Positions 17,063 to 25,029 of a stretch of 64,000 nt of DNA are shown piece after piece. Made by a program: the position numbers and the translations under genes. This stretch comes from Alistipes sp. (GTDB lineage: Bacteria > Bacteroidota > Bacteroidia > Bacteroidales > Rikenellaceae): assembly GCF_020026455.1 (NCBI RefSeq), contig NZ_JAHHQJ010000012.1, forward strand, positions 25,202 through 89,201, given 5' to 3'. Numbering within the stretch: position 1 is the stretch's first letter; every line of letters begins with the position of its first letter. Under the pieces are notes generated by a model. That model was not told where the DNA came from, searched no databases, and saw only the letters and a program-made list of their open reading frames with translations.

Positions 17063-18436
17063 TCAGTGTTTGTCGCCTTCGCGCACGTAGGCCGCGATGC
17101 GGTGGCTTCGCTTGCCGATGGGGATACCCATGCCGAGCGTCACGTTCATCGAACTCTGTTTGATGGGGACCCACTGCGGCGTGTGCTTCGACGTCAGCAT
17201 GTCGGTTGCCAGGTAGAAGTTGATCCAGCCGGGGCAGAGATTCAGCGCCAGGCCGACGGCGCGGGCGCGGTTGTCGATCAGCGAATAGCTTCCCGACAGA
17301 GTGAACCAGCGCACGGGGTGGAAATTGACCGATCCGGTGATGTTGTGGCGGGTCTTGTAGGTCCAGACGCGGGCCGTGTAGAGCAGACCGATGCCGATTT
17401 TGTGGCGCCACACTTCGTATTCGAGTCCGGCGTTGATTGTCGCGTGGAGCATCTTGGTCGTGCTTTGTTTGTCGACCTGGTTGAATTTCAGCATTTCGAA
17501 GTCGAAATCCGGAACCGGTTCCGCGCTGTTTTCCGGCACCGTGGTGCCCGTGAATTCCGCTTCCCGCGTCGAGATGCCTCTGACGGAGTGTTTCTTGCCC
17601 CAGCTGATGAATCCCAAGTCGGTCACGGCCAGCGACGCCTGCAGGTTGGGCAGGATGTCGTATGTGGCGCCCAGATCGAGGGCAAATCCGTATCCCGAGG
17701 GTTGGGTGGGTTTGATTTTGAGGTCGCCGATTTCGAAGTTCTCGCTGTCGGGGTTTGTTCCGACTTCGGACCCGGCGGCCGTGAGGTCCAGCATTCCCTT
17801 GGAGAGCACCGCCCAGCGGTCTTCGCGGAGCGAGATGTCGAAGCGGTCGTAGTGGACCCGTGCGCGGGCGATTCCGGCGAGGAATTTACCGCGGATGCCG
17901 ATGTAGAGACGGTCGTCCATCAGCGGGAACGAGTAGCTGAAAGCCGCCTCGAGGTAGGAGTCCATCGAGGCGCCGAAGTCGCGGATCCGGTTCTCCTTGC
18001 CGAGTTTGATGAATTCGAAGAGCGAGTAGGGCAGGTTGGTGTCTTCGTTGACCCGCACGTTGAGGTCGAACGACCAGAAATTCTTGTGGTTGTCGGTGAA
18101 GGCGCCGAATCCGATGACGTTCATGCGGAAGTCCGTGCCCAGCATGTTGTTCCGCTTGAGGCCGGAGAGCGCGTCGGTGGCCGACACGGAGCTGTCGAGC
18201 AGCGTCACCAGCCTGCCGTTGCGGGAGAAGAGGATGTTGTCCAGGGCGATGTTGCCGCTCACGTTGATGTTCATGCCACCGAGGGCCGGGATGTTGACGT
18301 AGCCGCGCAGCGGGGCGAAGGCCGGGTTGAACTGGCTGCGGAAGGTCGATCCCTCCATGAAATAGGCTGTGGGGTTTTGGGCTGCGGCTCCGGTCGCCAG
18401 GAGCGCTGCAGCGACGAGGGTATATAGTTTTTTCAT
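17063..18436 (-). CDS. DUF5723-family outer-membrane protein
   Basis: A 457-residue exported protein with signal peptide MKKLYTLVAAALLATGAAA. The rest alternates short hydrophobic beta-strands and turns as expected for an outer-membrane barrel (for example SFSYSFPLMDDRLYIGIRGKF and GFALDLGATYDILPNL). It resembles the DUF5723 family of Bacteroidota, whose members have no settled function. It is the second gene of a two-gene operon, 13 bp after a lipoprotein gene, so the two products probably work together at the outer membrane. Confidence 0.75.
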   Translation of the reverse strand: MKKLYTLVAAALLATGAAAQNPTAYFMEGSTFRSQFNPAFAPLRGYVNIPALGGMNINVSGNIALDNILFSRNGRLVTLLDSSVSATDALSGLKRNNMLGTDFRMNVIGFGAFTDNHKNFWSFDLNVRVNEDTNLPYSLFEFIKLGKENRIRDFGASMDSYLEAAFSYSFPLMDDRLYIGIRGKFLAGIARARVHYDRFDISLREDRWAVLSKGMLDLTAAGSEVGTNPDSENFEIGDLKIKPTQPSGYGFALDLGATYDILPNLQASLAVTDLGFISWGKKHSVRGISTREAEFTGTTVPENSAEPVPDFDFEMLKFNQVDKQSTTKMLHATINAGLEYEVWRHKIGIGLLYTARVWTYKTRHNITGSVNFHPVRWFTLSGSYSLIDNRARAVGLALNLCPGWINFYLATDMLTSKHTPQWVPIKQSSMNVTLGMGIPIGKRSHRIAAYVREGDKH

Positions 18437-18449
18437 GATGGGGTGCGGT

Positions 18450-19385
18450 TTAGATGTCGAATTTCAGACCTCCGTTCTTGAGCAGGCTCAGGCTGATGAC
18501 GATCTGGTGTTGGTCGTTGCTGAATCCTTTGCCGGGATAGTATTCCGTGAGCGTCACTGAAGTCCGGATCGTGATGCCCTCGACGATCTGCCGCAGGTCC
18601 TCGGCGAAAAGTTGTGTTTCGGGAATTTCGTTCGATGCCCTGTTTGCGCCGACTTCGACCTGGAACGAGACCTCCGTGGGCGAAAAAATCGGGTTGAGGT
18701 GCAGCGAAAGGGGCAGTCCGCTGGTGATCTGCCCGTAGAGGAACAGCGTGTTGCGGGCATTGGGCGTGCCCTTGGGGTCGAGGTTGTCGGCGAGCATGTC
18801 CACGATGTCGCTGCTGATGTCGATATGGCCGACTTCGTATTCGAGCCGGTCTATTTGAAGCGCGGTGGTCAGGTAGCCGCGGGCCGATGCGGTGATTTCC
18901 GCCACCAGCCGTTCGCGCAGCGCTGCGTTGTTGCGGTAGGCGGTTTTGAATGCCGTCTTGAAGGTCTGCTCGTCGGGGGCCGTCAGGTTGAGGAGCGGCA
19001 GAAATTTCGCGGCGTATTTGACCCAGATCAGATCGACGACCGATGAGAGCTTGTCATCGCTGGTCTGCATCTCCACGCACAGCGTTTCGAACAGCGTGTT
19101 TGCATAGGAGGAGTCGTTCCGTAATTTGACGAGGTCGACGAATTGGCCGTCGGGCAACTGCGCGGGAAACCAGATGTCGGCTTCGCGGAAGATCTCTTCG
19201 ATGTTGCCGTTGCTGTTTCTGATCTCGTCCTTGGAGACGAGCACCTTGACCAGCGGGATGCAGAACCGGGACTCTTCATCGCCGATGGCGATATTGTCGG
19301 AGTCGACGTTTGTCAGGTCGTAGTCATTGTCCACACATGCACCGGAGAGCATGCCGGACAGGAGCAGGAGCAATAGTTTTCTCAT
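18450..19385 (-). CDS. Lipoprotein of unknown function
   Basis: A 311-residue lipoprotein; I do not recognise a family. The start at 19385 gives a signal peptide MRKLLLLLLSGMLSGAC whose Cys17 fits a lipobox (LSGAC). It is followed by acidic residues (VDNDYDL), as in surface-exported Bacteroidota lipoproteins. A longer frame upstream overlaps the promoter and is rejected. It is first in an operon with the DUF5723 protein and divergent from uvrC. Confidence 0.75.
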   Translation of the reverse strand: MRKLLLLLLSGMLSGACVDNDYDLTNVDSDNIAIGDEESRFCIPLVKVLVSKDEIRNSNGNIEEIFREADIWFPAQLPDGQFVDLVKLRNDSSYANTLFETLCVEMQTSDDKLSSVVDLIWVKYAAKFLPLLNLTAPDEQTFKTAFKTAYRNNAALRERLVAEITASARGYLTTALQIDRLEYEVGHIDISSDIVDMLADNLDPKGTPNARNTLFLYGQITSGLPLSLHLNPIFSPTEVSFQVEVGANRASNEIPETQLFAEDLRQIVEGITIRTSVTLTEYYPGKGFSNDQHQIVISLSLLKNGGLKFDI

Positions 19386-19414
19386 AGGCTTGGTGTGTCG
19401 TGTAAAGTGGTGTG

Positions 19415-19446
19415 CAAAGATATGATTTTCCGACGTATGAAACAAA
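19415..19446 (-). promoter_or_regulatory. Promoter for lipoprotein/DUF5723 operon
   Basis: Minus strand: TTTG (19443-19446), a 20-bp spacer, TATCTTTG (19415-19422). This is a perfect match to the Bacteroidota consensus, 30 bp upstream of the lipoprotein start. Confidence 0.8.
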
Positions 19447-19481
19447 AAATGCGACTTTTTTACAGACTTTCCGATTTGCAA

Positions 19482-19498
19482 TATATTTGCTAAATTTG
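19482..19498 (+). promoter_or_regulatory. -7 elements for uvrC
   Basis: Two overlapping-range candidates, TATATTTG (about 19482-19489) and TAAATTTG (19491-19498), both match TAnnTTTG. The uvrC ATG is at 19507, so use of the second would give a nearly leaderless mRNA. Confidence 0.5.
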
Positions 19499-19506
19499 CC
19501 GGGCGT

Positions 19507-21330
19507 ATGGCTGAAACGGAAAAACCGGATCTCAAGGAGCAGGTGGCCCTGCTGCCGCTGTCGCCGGGCGTCTACCAGTTTGTGGACCGCTCGGGGACGA
19601 TCATCTATGTGGGCAAGGCCAAGAGCCTGCGCAAACGGGTGTCGTCGTACTTCGTGCAGTCGAAGGAGCACAGCGCGAAGGTGCGTGTGCTGGTCAGGCA
19701 GATCGTCGAGATCCGCCATATCGTCGTGGGGAGTGAGACCGACGCCCTGCTGCTGGAAAACTCGCTGATCAAGAGCCTCCAGCCGCGTTACAATATCCTG
19801 CTGAAGGACGACAAGACCTATCCGTGGATCGTCGTGCGGCACGAGCATTTTCCCCGCGTGCAGTCGACGCGCATCCTGACGCGCGACGGATCGCAGTATT
19901 TCGGCCCCTACGGATCGGTGATGATGCAGCGCAGCGTGCTCGACTTCATCCGCGAGATGATCCCCCTGCGGACCTGCAAGTTCAACCTCGCCCCGGAGTT
20001 GATCGCCAAAGACAAATATACGGTCTGCCTGCAATACCACCTGGGCAACTGCAAGGCCCCGTGTGTCGGGCTGCAGTCCGAAGAGGAGTATGCGCAGCTG
20101 GTCGGCATGGTCGTTTCGGTGCTGAAGGGCGACCTGAGGCCCGTGCGCCAATACCTTGAAGGGGAGATGCAGCGTGCGGCCGGGGAGCTGAAGTTCGAGC
20201 TGGCGCAGCGCTACAAACAGCGGCTCGATGCCCTGGACAACTATGCCGGGCGGTCGGTGATCGTCAGTGCGAAGATCGTCGATGTCGACGTTTTCTCGCT
20301 GCTGCCCGACGACGATGTGGCCTGGTGCAACTTCGTGCGCATCCGCCACGGTTCGATCGTGGGCGTGCAGACCGTGAAACTGGCGACGGGCGTCGGAGGC
20401 GACGAGCGCGACATGCTGACGCTGGCCATCCAGCACATTGTCGAAAATATCGCCGGGGGCGAACTGGCCCGCGAGGTGATCGTGCCGTTCCTGCCCTCGA
20501 CGACACTGCTGTTCGGGGGCGTGACTTTCACGGTCCCGAAGCGCGGGGAGAAACTCGAATTGCTGGAATTTTCGCAGAAGAGCGCCCGCATCTACCGCGC
20601 CGAGCAGTTGAAAAACCTCGAAATCAGGAATCCCGAGCGCTACACCGAGCGGCTGATGAATGCCGTCCAAAAGGAGTTGCGCCTCGACAGACAGCCGCGG
20701 CACATCGAATGTTTCGACAACTCCAACCTGCAGGGGGCCCATCCGGTGGCTTCGTGCGTGGTGTTTCGGGACGGAAAACCCTCCCGCAAGGAGTACCGCC
20801 ATTTCAACATCAAGACCGTGACGGGGGCCGACGACTATGCCTCGATGCGGGAGGTGGTCTTTCGGCGTTATACGCGGCTGATGGCCGAAGGAGCCGAAAT
20901 GCCCGACCTCATTATCGCCGACGGCGGAAAGGGGCAGATGGGCGTCATTCACGAGGTGCTGGAGCATCTGGGGCTGGAGATTCCCGTCGCCGGACTGGCC
21001 AAGGACGACCGCCACCGCACGGCCGAACTGCTCTACGGCTTTCCGCCCGTGCTGGTGGGCATCCGGCCGACTTCGCCCCTGTTCCACTTTCTGTCGCACA
21101 TCCAGGAGGAGGTGCACCGTTTCGCCATTTCCTTCCACCGTCAGAAGCGCAGCAAGGCGTTTATCCACAGTGAACTGGAGCAGATCGAAGGGGTCGGGGA
21201 CAAGACGATACAGACCCTGTTGCGCCATTTCCGCACGGTGGAAAAGGTCCGTGCGGCCAATATCGAGGAACTTTCGGCGCTGGTCGGAGCGGCGAAGGCG
21301 AAAAAAATCAGACTCTTTTTCGAAAAATAG
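19507..21330 (+). CDS. uvrC: Excinuclease ABC subunit C
   Basis: Makes both incisions in nucleotide-excision repair with UvrA and UvrB. The 607-residue protein shows the N-terminal GIY-YIG nuclease (PGVYQFVDRSGTIIYVGKAKSLRKR, about 20-45), a UVR motif around residues 205-240, and the RNase H-like endonuclease region (HIECFDNSNLQG, then LIIADGGKGQMG with catalytic Asp residues). It ends with tandem helix-hairpin-helix motifs (IEGVGDKTIQTLL). It is complete and of normal length. It is followed at once by the promoter of tRNA-Leu. Confidence 0.96.
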   Translation: MAETEKPDLKEQVALLPLSPGVYQFVDRSGTIIYVGKAKSLRKRVSSYFVQSKEHSAKVRVLVRQIVEIRHIVVGSETDALLLENSLIKSLQPRYNILLKDDKTYPWIVVRHEHFPRVQSTRILTRDGSQYFGPYGSVMMQRSVLDFIREMIPLRTCKFNLAPELIAKDKYTVCLQYHLGNCKAPCVGLQSEEEYAQLVGMVVSVLKGDLRPVRQYLEGEMQRAAGELKFELAQRYKQRLDALDNYAGRSVIVSAKIVDVDVFSLLPDDDVAWCNFVRIRHGSIVGVQTVKLATGVGGDERDMLTLAIQHIVENIAGGELAREVIVPFLPSTTLLFGGVTFTVPKRGEKLELLEFSQKSARIYRAEQLKNLEIRNPERYTERLMNAVQKELRLDRQPRHIECFDNSNLQGAHPVASCVVFRDGKPSRKEYRHFNIKTVTGADDYASMREVVFRRYTRLMAEGAEMPDLIIADGGKGQMGVIHEVLEHLGLEIPVAGLAKDDRHRTAELLYGFPPVLVGIRPTSPLFHFLSHIQEEVHRFAISFHRQKRSKAFIHSELEQIEGVGDKTIQTLLRHFRTVEKVRAANIEELSALVGAAKAKKIRLFFEK

Positions 21331-21338
21331 CCGTATTT

Positions 21339-21369
21339 TTTGAAAAGTTACGAAAATCGCCTATCTTTG
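21339..21369 (+). promoter_or_regulatory. Promoter for tRNA-Leu
   Basis: TTTG (21339-21342), a 19-bp spacer, then TATCTTTG (21362-21369): a perfect consensus promoter about 35 bp upstream of the tRNA. Confidence 0.8.
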
Positions 21370-21403
21370 CGCAACCGATTTGCCGCGGAATGTTCGCGGA
21401 AAG

Positions 21404-21490
21404 GCCCGGATGGCGGAATCGGTAGACGCGTTGGTCTCAAACACCAATGACAGCAATGTCGTGCCGGTTCGACCCCGGCTCCGGGTACCA
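21404..21490 (+). tRNA. tRNA-Leu (anticodon CAA)
   Basis: An 87-nt type II tRNA. The acceptor stem GCCCGGA pairs with TCCGGGT (one G-U pair), and the discriminator A plus CCA are encoded. The anticodon stem TTGGT/ACCAA encloses the loop CTCAAAC, with anticodon CAA at 21438-21440 reading UUG codons. A long variable arm and GGTTCGA T-loop sequence confirm the class. It has its own promoter and a terminator right after it. Confidence 0.96.
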
Positions 21491-21493
21491 TGG

Positions 21494-21538
21494 AAAAAGC
21501 CAAGCAATTGATTGTTCAATGCTTGGCTTCTTTTTTTG
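21494..21538 (+). terminator. Terminator of tRNA-Leu
   Basis: Arms AAGCCAAGCA and TGCTTGGCTT form a hairpin with an AT-rich loop, followed by a run of seven or more T. A standard intrinsic terminator. Confidence 0.88.
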
Positions 21539-21679
21539 TCGGGATGCTCCCCGCATTTTCCCCGCCTGCGTCCCGACGGCCGCTGCGCTTCGACAGCCGC
21601 CTGCGCCCCGACCGTTCTGCGTCGCTGTGCCCCGACTCTCCTGCACCCCTGCAGCCCGGAGGCTCTGGAAAACGGAAAA

Positions 21680-21703
21680 TGGCGGATAGACAAACTATCC
21701 GCC
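21680..21703 (-). terminator. Terminator of the maltodextrin (GH13) operon
   Basis: Arms TGGCGGATAG and CTATCCGCCA surround a short loop. On the minus strand the stem is followed by TTTTCCGTTTT. It lies 32 bp after the last gene of the operon. Confidence 0.75.
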
Positions 21704-21735
21704 ATTCCGATTGATCCGCAAGAGGATCCGATTAG

Positions 21736-23640
21736 TTAATCGTTGCGCCCCTTCCTCGCAAATTCGACGATCAGCACGTCGCGGGCATGGACGCTTGTCG
21801 TATCCGATAGTTCGCAGCTTTCGCCGGTCATCACGTTTCTGCCGTCGGAAAGTGTCGCGGTGATCTCCGCATAATGCGACCAGGGTATGGACTTCCTGCC
21901 GCGGGAGTTGTTGATGAAGACGAATACGGCCTTCCGGTCGTCGTAGCGGAAGTAGGCATAGGTATTGTCTCTGGAGGCGAAATGGAGGGTCTTGCCGTTG
22001 TGGATGACCGGTTGGTTCCGTCGCCAGTTCAACAGATGGCGGGTGTGCCGGTAGAGTTTGGCAGCGTCGCCGCTGTGCTGTTCGGGGTCGAAGAGATTCA
22101 CTGGGTCGCCCTCCCAGCCGCCGGGGAAGTCCACCCGCAGCCCTCCGTGGCCCTGCGACTGGTCCTTGGAGTGGAACATCAGTTCGTCGCCGGCGAAAAT
22201 CTGGGGAATACCCCGCAATGTGCCAATCAGGGTCATGGCAATCTTCATTCGGCCCGGATTGCCCTTCAGCTCGTCGGCGATGCGTTCCGTGTCGTGGTTG
22301 CCGGCAAAGATCATCATGCGCGAGAGGTCGTGATAGACAAAATCATCCGAGAGCGCCTTGTAGACCTTGATCATGCCCTCGTCCCAGCGCAGCGAGTCGC
22401 TCGGTATGCCGTGGCGCATGGCCTCCATCAGCGGGAAGTCCATGATGGAGGGCAGGTGGGAGTCGAAGCCGTCCCTGTTGGGGTTTCCGCCCTGCCAGTA
22501 GGCCAGCTGGGGGACATCCGTCGTCCAGCATTCCCCCACGATATTCATGGCGGGATACTCCCTAATGACGGACTGGCACCAGCGGCTCATGGGCTCTTTT
22601 TCGTTGTAGGGGTAGGTGTCGACCCGCAGTCCGTCCAGGTCGGCGTATTCGATCCACCAGACGATCCATTGCTGGAAGTATTTGAGCAGGAACGGATTGT
22701 CGAGATTCATGTCGGGCATGGAGTAGTCGAACCAGCCGCTTTCGTGGATGTTCCGGTCGTATGCCGAGGCATTGGGGTCCATGTTGGTGGAAAAGATGTG
22801 GTTGGAGCCGGTGTAGGTCTCGAACCGATGTATCCAGTCCCCAAACGGAAGGTCCTTCATCCACCAGTGGGCGCTGCCGCAATGGTTGGGCACGACATCC
22901 ATAATCACCTTGAGCCCTTTTTCGTGTGCCTTGCGGACATACTCGCGGTAGAGTTCGTTGGAGCCGAAGCGCGGGTCGATGCGGTAGTAGTCGGCGCAGG
23001 CGTATCCGTGATAGGAGCCCTGGGGCTCGTTGTCGAGGAGCAGGGGAGTGGCCCACACGGCCGTGAATCCCGTTGAGGCGATGTAGTCCAGATGATCGAT
23101 CATGCCTTGGATGTCACCGCCGTGCCGGCCGAAAAATTCGTCGCGGGCCACCTTCTCGACGGTGTCGGGCGTCGAATCCGTTGCGGGGTCTCCGTTGGCG
23201 AAGCGGTCGGGCATGAGCAGATAGATGGCATCCGAGGTGGTGAAACTCTCCCGGTTGCGGGAGCCGGGCCGACGCTCTTCCAGCTCGTATTTCACCTTGA
23301 AGCGCTCTTCGCCGCGCGAGAATACCAGATAACACGTTCCGGCCCGGGCATTCTCGGCGATTCGCACATCGACAAACAGGTAATTGGGGCTTTGCGCGGT
23401 GTGCACCTGCGTGATTTCCACGCCGTCCAGCCCCTCTATGCCGACTTGACAGGCGGCGATGTCGTCTCCGTGTATCAGCAGTTGCAGCGGCGTCTGCATG
23501 CCTACCCACCAGGAGAGCGGCTCCACGTGTTGGATGCGCTCTCCCGCGTCGGCGATGGCGTCGGGTTGGAAGGAGGCCTGTGAGGAACAGGAACATAGGG
23601 TCAGCATCATAAGCCCTGTCAGATAATGGTGTATTTTCAT
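21736..23640 (-). CDS. GH13 lipoprotein, cyclomaltodextrinase/neopullulanase-like
   Basis: Hydrolyses alpha-1,4-glucans, maltodextrins or cyclodextrins at the cell envelope. The 634 residues start with a signal peptide and lipobox (TLCSC, Cys18). An N-terminal beta-sandwich (about 25-125) is typical of cyclomaltodextrinases/SusA. The (beta/alpha)8 GH13 barrel has the nucleophile D341 in DGLRVDTY, acid/base E370 in VGECW and the transition-state Asp450 in AGNHDTER. It is last in the operon. Compared with B. thetaiotaomicron SusA, the lipobox suggests a membrane-tethered rather than soluble periplasmic form; which membrane face it occupies is not clear. Confidence 0.88.
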   Translation of the reverse strand: MKIHHYLTGLMMLTLCSCSSQASFQPDAIADAGERIQHVEPLSWWVGMQTPLQLLIHGDDIAACQVGIEGLDGVEITQVHTAQSPNYLFVDVRIAENARAGTCYLVFSRGEERFKVKYELEERRPGSRNRESFTTSDAIYLLMPDRFANGDPATDSTPDTVEKVARDEFFGRHGGDIQGMIDHLDYIASTGFTAVWATPLLLDNEPQGSYHGYACADYYRIDPRFGSNELYREYVRKAHEKGLKVIMDVVPNHCGSAHWWMKDLPFGDWIHRFETYTGSNHIFSTNMDPNASAYDRNIHESGWFDYSMPDMNLDNPFLLKYFQQWIVWWIEYADLDGLRVDTYPYNEKEPMSRWCQSVIREYPAMNIVGECWTTDVPQLAYWQGGNPNRDGFDSHLPSIMDFPLMEAMRHGIPSDSLRWDEGMIKVYKALSDDFVYHDLSRMMIFAGNHDTERIADELKGNPGRMKIAMTLIGTLRGIPQIFAGDELMFHSKDQSQGHGGLRVDFPGGWEGDPVNLFDPEQHSGDAAKLYRHTRHLLNWRRNQPVIHNGKTLHFASRDNTYAYFRYDDRKAVFVFINNSRGRKSIPWSHYAEITATLSDGRNVMTGESCELSDTTSVHARDVLIVEFARKGRND

Positions 23641-23644
23641 ATGG

Positions 23645-25003
23645 TTAAAAGTAGAGGATTTGATAGTGCCAGGGGAGCATCTCCTTTAGCAGCTGCCCGC
23701 CGATACGTTCTTTTCCGCCGTTCAGGGCGTCGGTATATTCTCCGGCATGGGCCCGGGTCTCGAAACGGGCCTCGACAATCTCCGGCGAGAGGTTCATCAG
23801 GACCATGACCCGGCGCCCTTCGGCCTCGCGGACGAAGGAGAGCAGACGGGAGGGGTTGTTGTTGGCGATCTCCACCATTTTGCCGCCGGCCTCCCCGGCC
23901 TGAAGTGCCGGGTGACGGTGCCTCAGGTCGTTGAGCTTCCGATAGAATTCGGTCCAGTGATTGGGCGTCCAGTCGTCGATCGAATCCTTCTCGAAGAATT
24001 GCAGACGACGGTTGAATCCCACCTCCTGCCCCGTATAGATCAGGGGCTGCCCCTGCGGCAGGAGATAGGTCAGTGAGGCCATGCACGCTGCGGCATCGCC
24101 CATCCGTTCGAATTCGGTCCCGGCCCACGAGTTCTCGTCATGGTTGGAGGTGAACATCAGGCGGAATGCCGTTTCGGGATATTCCCCGGCGGATTTTGCG
24201 AGCAGCGTCCGCAGGGAGTCGACCGTTTTTTCGCCCTGGGCAATGTCGTTCATCAGATGGTGCAGCTCCCAGGCATAGGTGGCGTCGAATCCGTCCCGAT
24301 GGAAGTGGGTGCCCTCGCCCTCGGCCAGCATGTAGGCTTCGGGATTCAGCGCCTTGATGGCACGGATGGCCTCCTGCCAGAATTCGTCGGGCATCTCGGC
24401 GGCGGCATCGCAGCGGAATCCGTCCACCCCTTTTGCGGTCCAGAACTCCAGTTGGTCGATCATCGCCTCGCGCACCTCCCTGCAGTCGTAATTCAGTTTT
24501 GAGATGTCGGTCCAGTCGTATTGTACGATCGGTTTTCCGGTGGAGTCGCGGTGATACCATTCGGCGGGCTTCTCGGTCACCCACGCCGCATCGGGCGACG
24601 TGTGGTTGGCCACACAGTCCATTATCACCTTGAGATTCAGCTTGTGGGCGCTCTTCAGAAACCGTTCGAAGTCCTCCATGGTGCCGAATTCGGGATTGAT
24701 GGCGCGATAGTCGCGGATGGCGTAATAGGAGCCCAATGTTCCCTTTCGTTCCTTGACGCCGATGGGGTGTATGGGCATCAGCCAGATGATGTCAACCCCC
24801 AGCTCCTTGAGAAAGGGCAGCCGTTTTTCGGCGGCGGCAAAGTTGCCTTCGCGGCTCTGCTGGCGGACGTTCATCTCATAGACTACGGACCGGTAGCTCC
24901 ATTGGGAATGTGCCGATTGCGGCCCGGGGGCGGTGTAGCAGGCCGTGAAGAGGAGTGCGGCGCATAATGAGGCCGCTCGTGTCATGCGGTGTAACAGGTT
25001 CAT
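23645..25003 (-). CDS. GH13 alpha-amylase-family lipoprotein (short form)
   Basis: A compact alpha-glucan hydrolase of 452 residues. Lipobox FTAC places Cys22 as the acylated residue. The barrel starts almost at once, with no N-terminal beta-domain. Catalytic residues: D199 in GFRCDAA, E228 in LAEGEG, D289 in SNHDENSW. LPFLKELGVDIIWLMPIHPIG and VANHTSPD are the conserved GH13 regions I and neighbours. It starts 4 bp from the neighbouring GH13 gene, so tight cotranslation is likely. Specificity (amylase or oligo-glucosidase) is not resolved. Confidence 0.88.
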   Translation of the reverse strand: MNLLHRMTRAASLCAALLFTACYTAPGPQSAHSQWSYRSVVYEMNVRQQSREGNFAAAEKRLPFLKELGVDIIWLMPIHPIGVKERKGTLGSYYAIRDYRAINPEFGTMEDFERFLKSAHKLNLKVIMDCVANHTSPDAAWVTEKPAEWYHRDSTGKPIVQYDWTDISKLNYDCREVREAMIDQLEFWTAKGVDGFRCDAAAEMPDEFWQEAIRAIKALNPEAYMLAEGEGTHFHRDGFDATYAWELHHLMNDIAQGEKTVDSLRTLLAKSAGEYPETAFRLMFTSNHDENSWAGTEFERMGDAAACMASLTYLLPQGQPLIYTGQEVGFNRRLQFFEKDSIDDWTPNHWTEFYRKLNDLRHRHPALQAGEAGGKMVEIANNNPSRLLSFVREAEGRRVMVLMNLSPEIVEARFETRAHAGEYTDALNGGKERIGGQLLKEMLPWHYQILYF

Positions 25004-25029
25004 GGTTGGGATCTTTTTGTCGGTCGGTA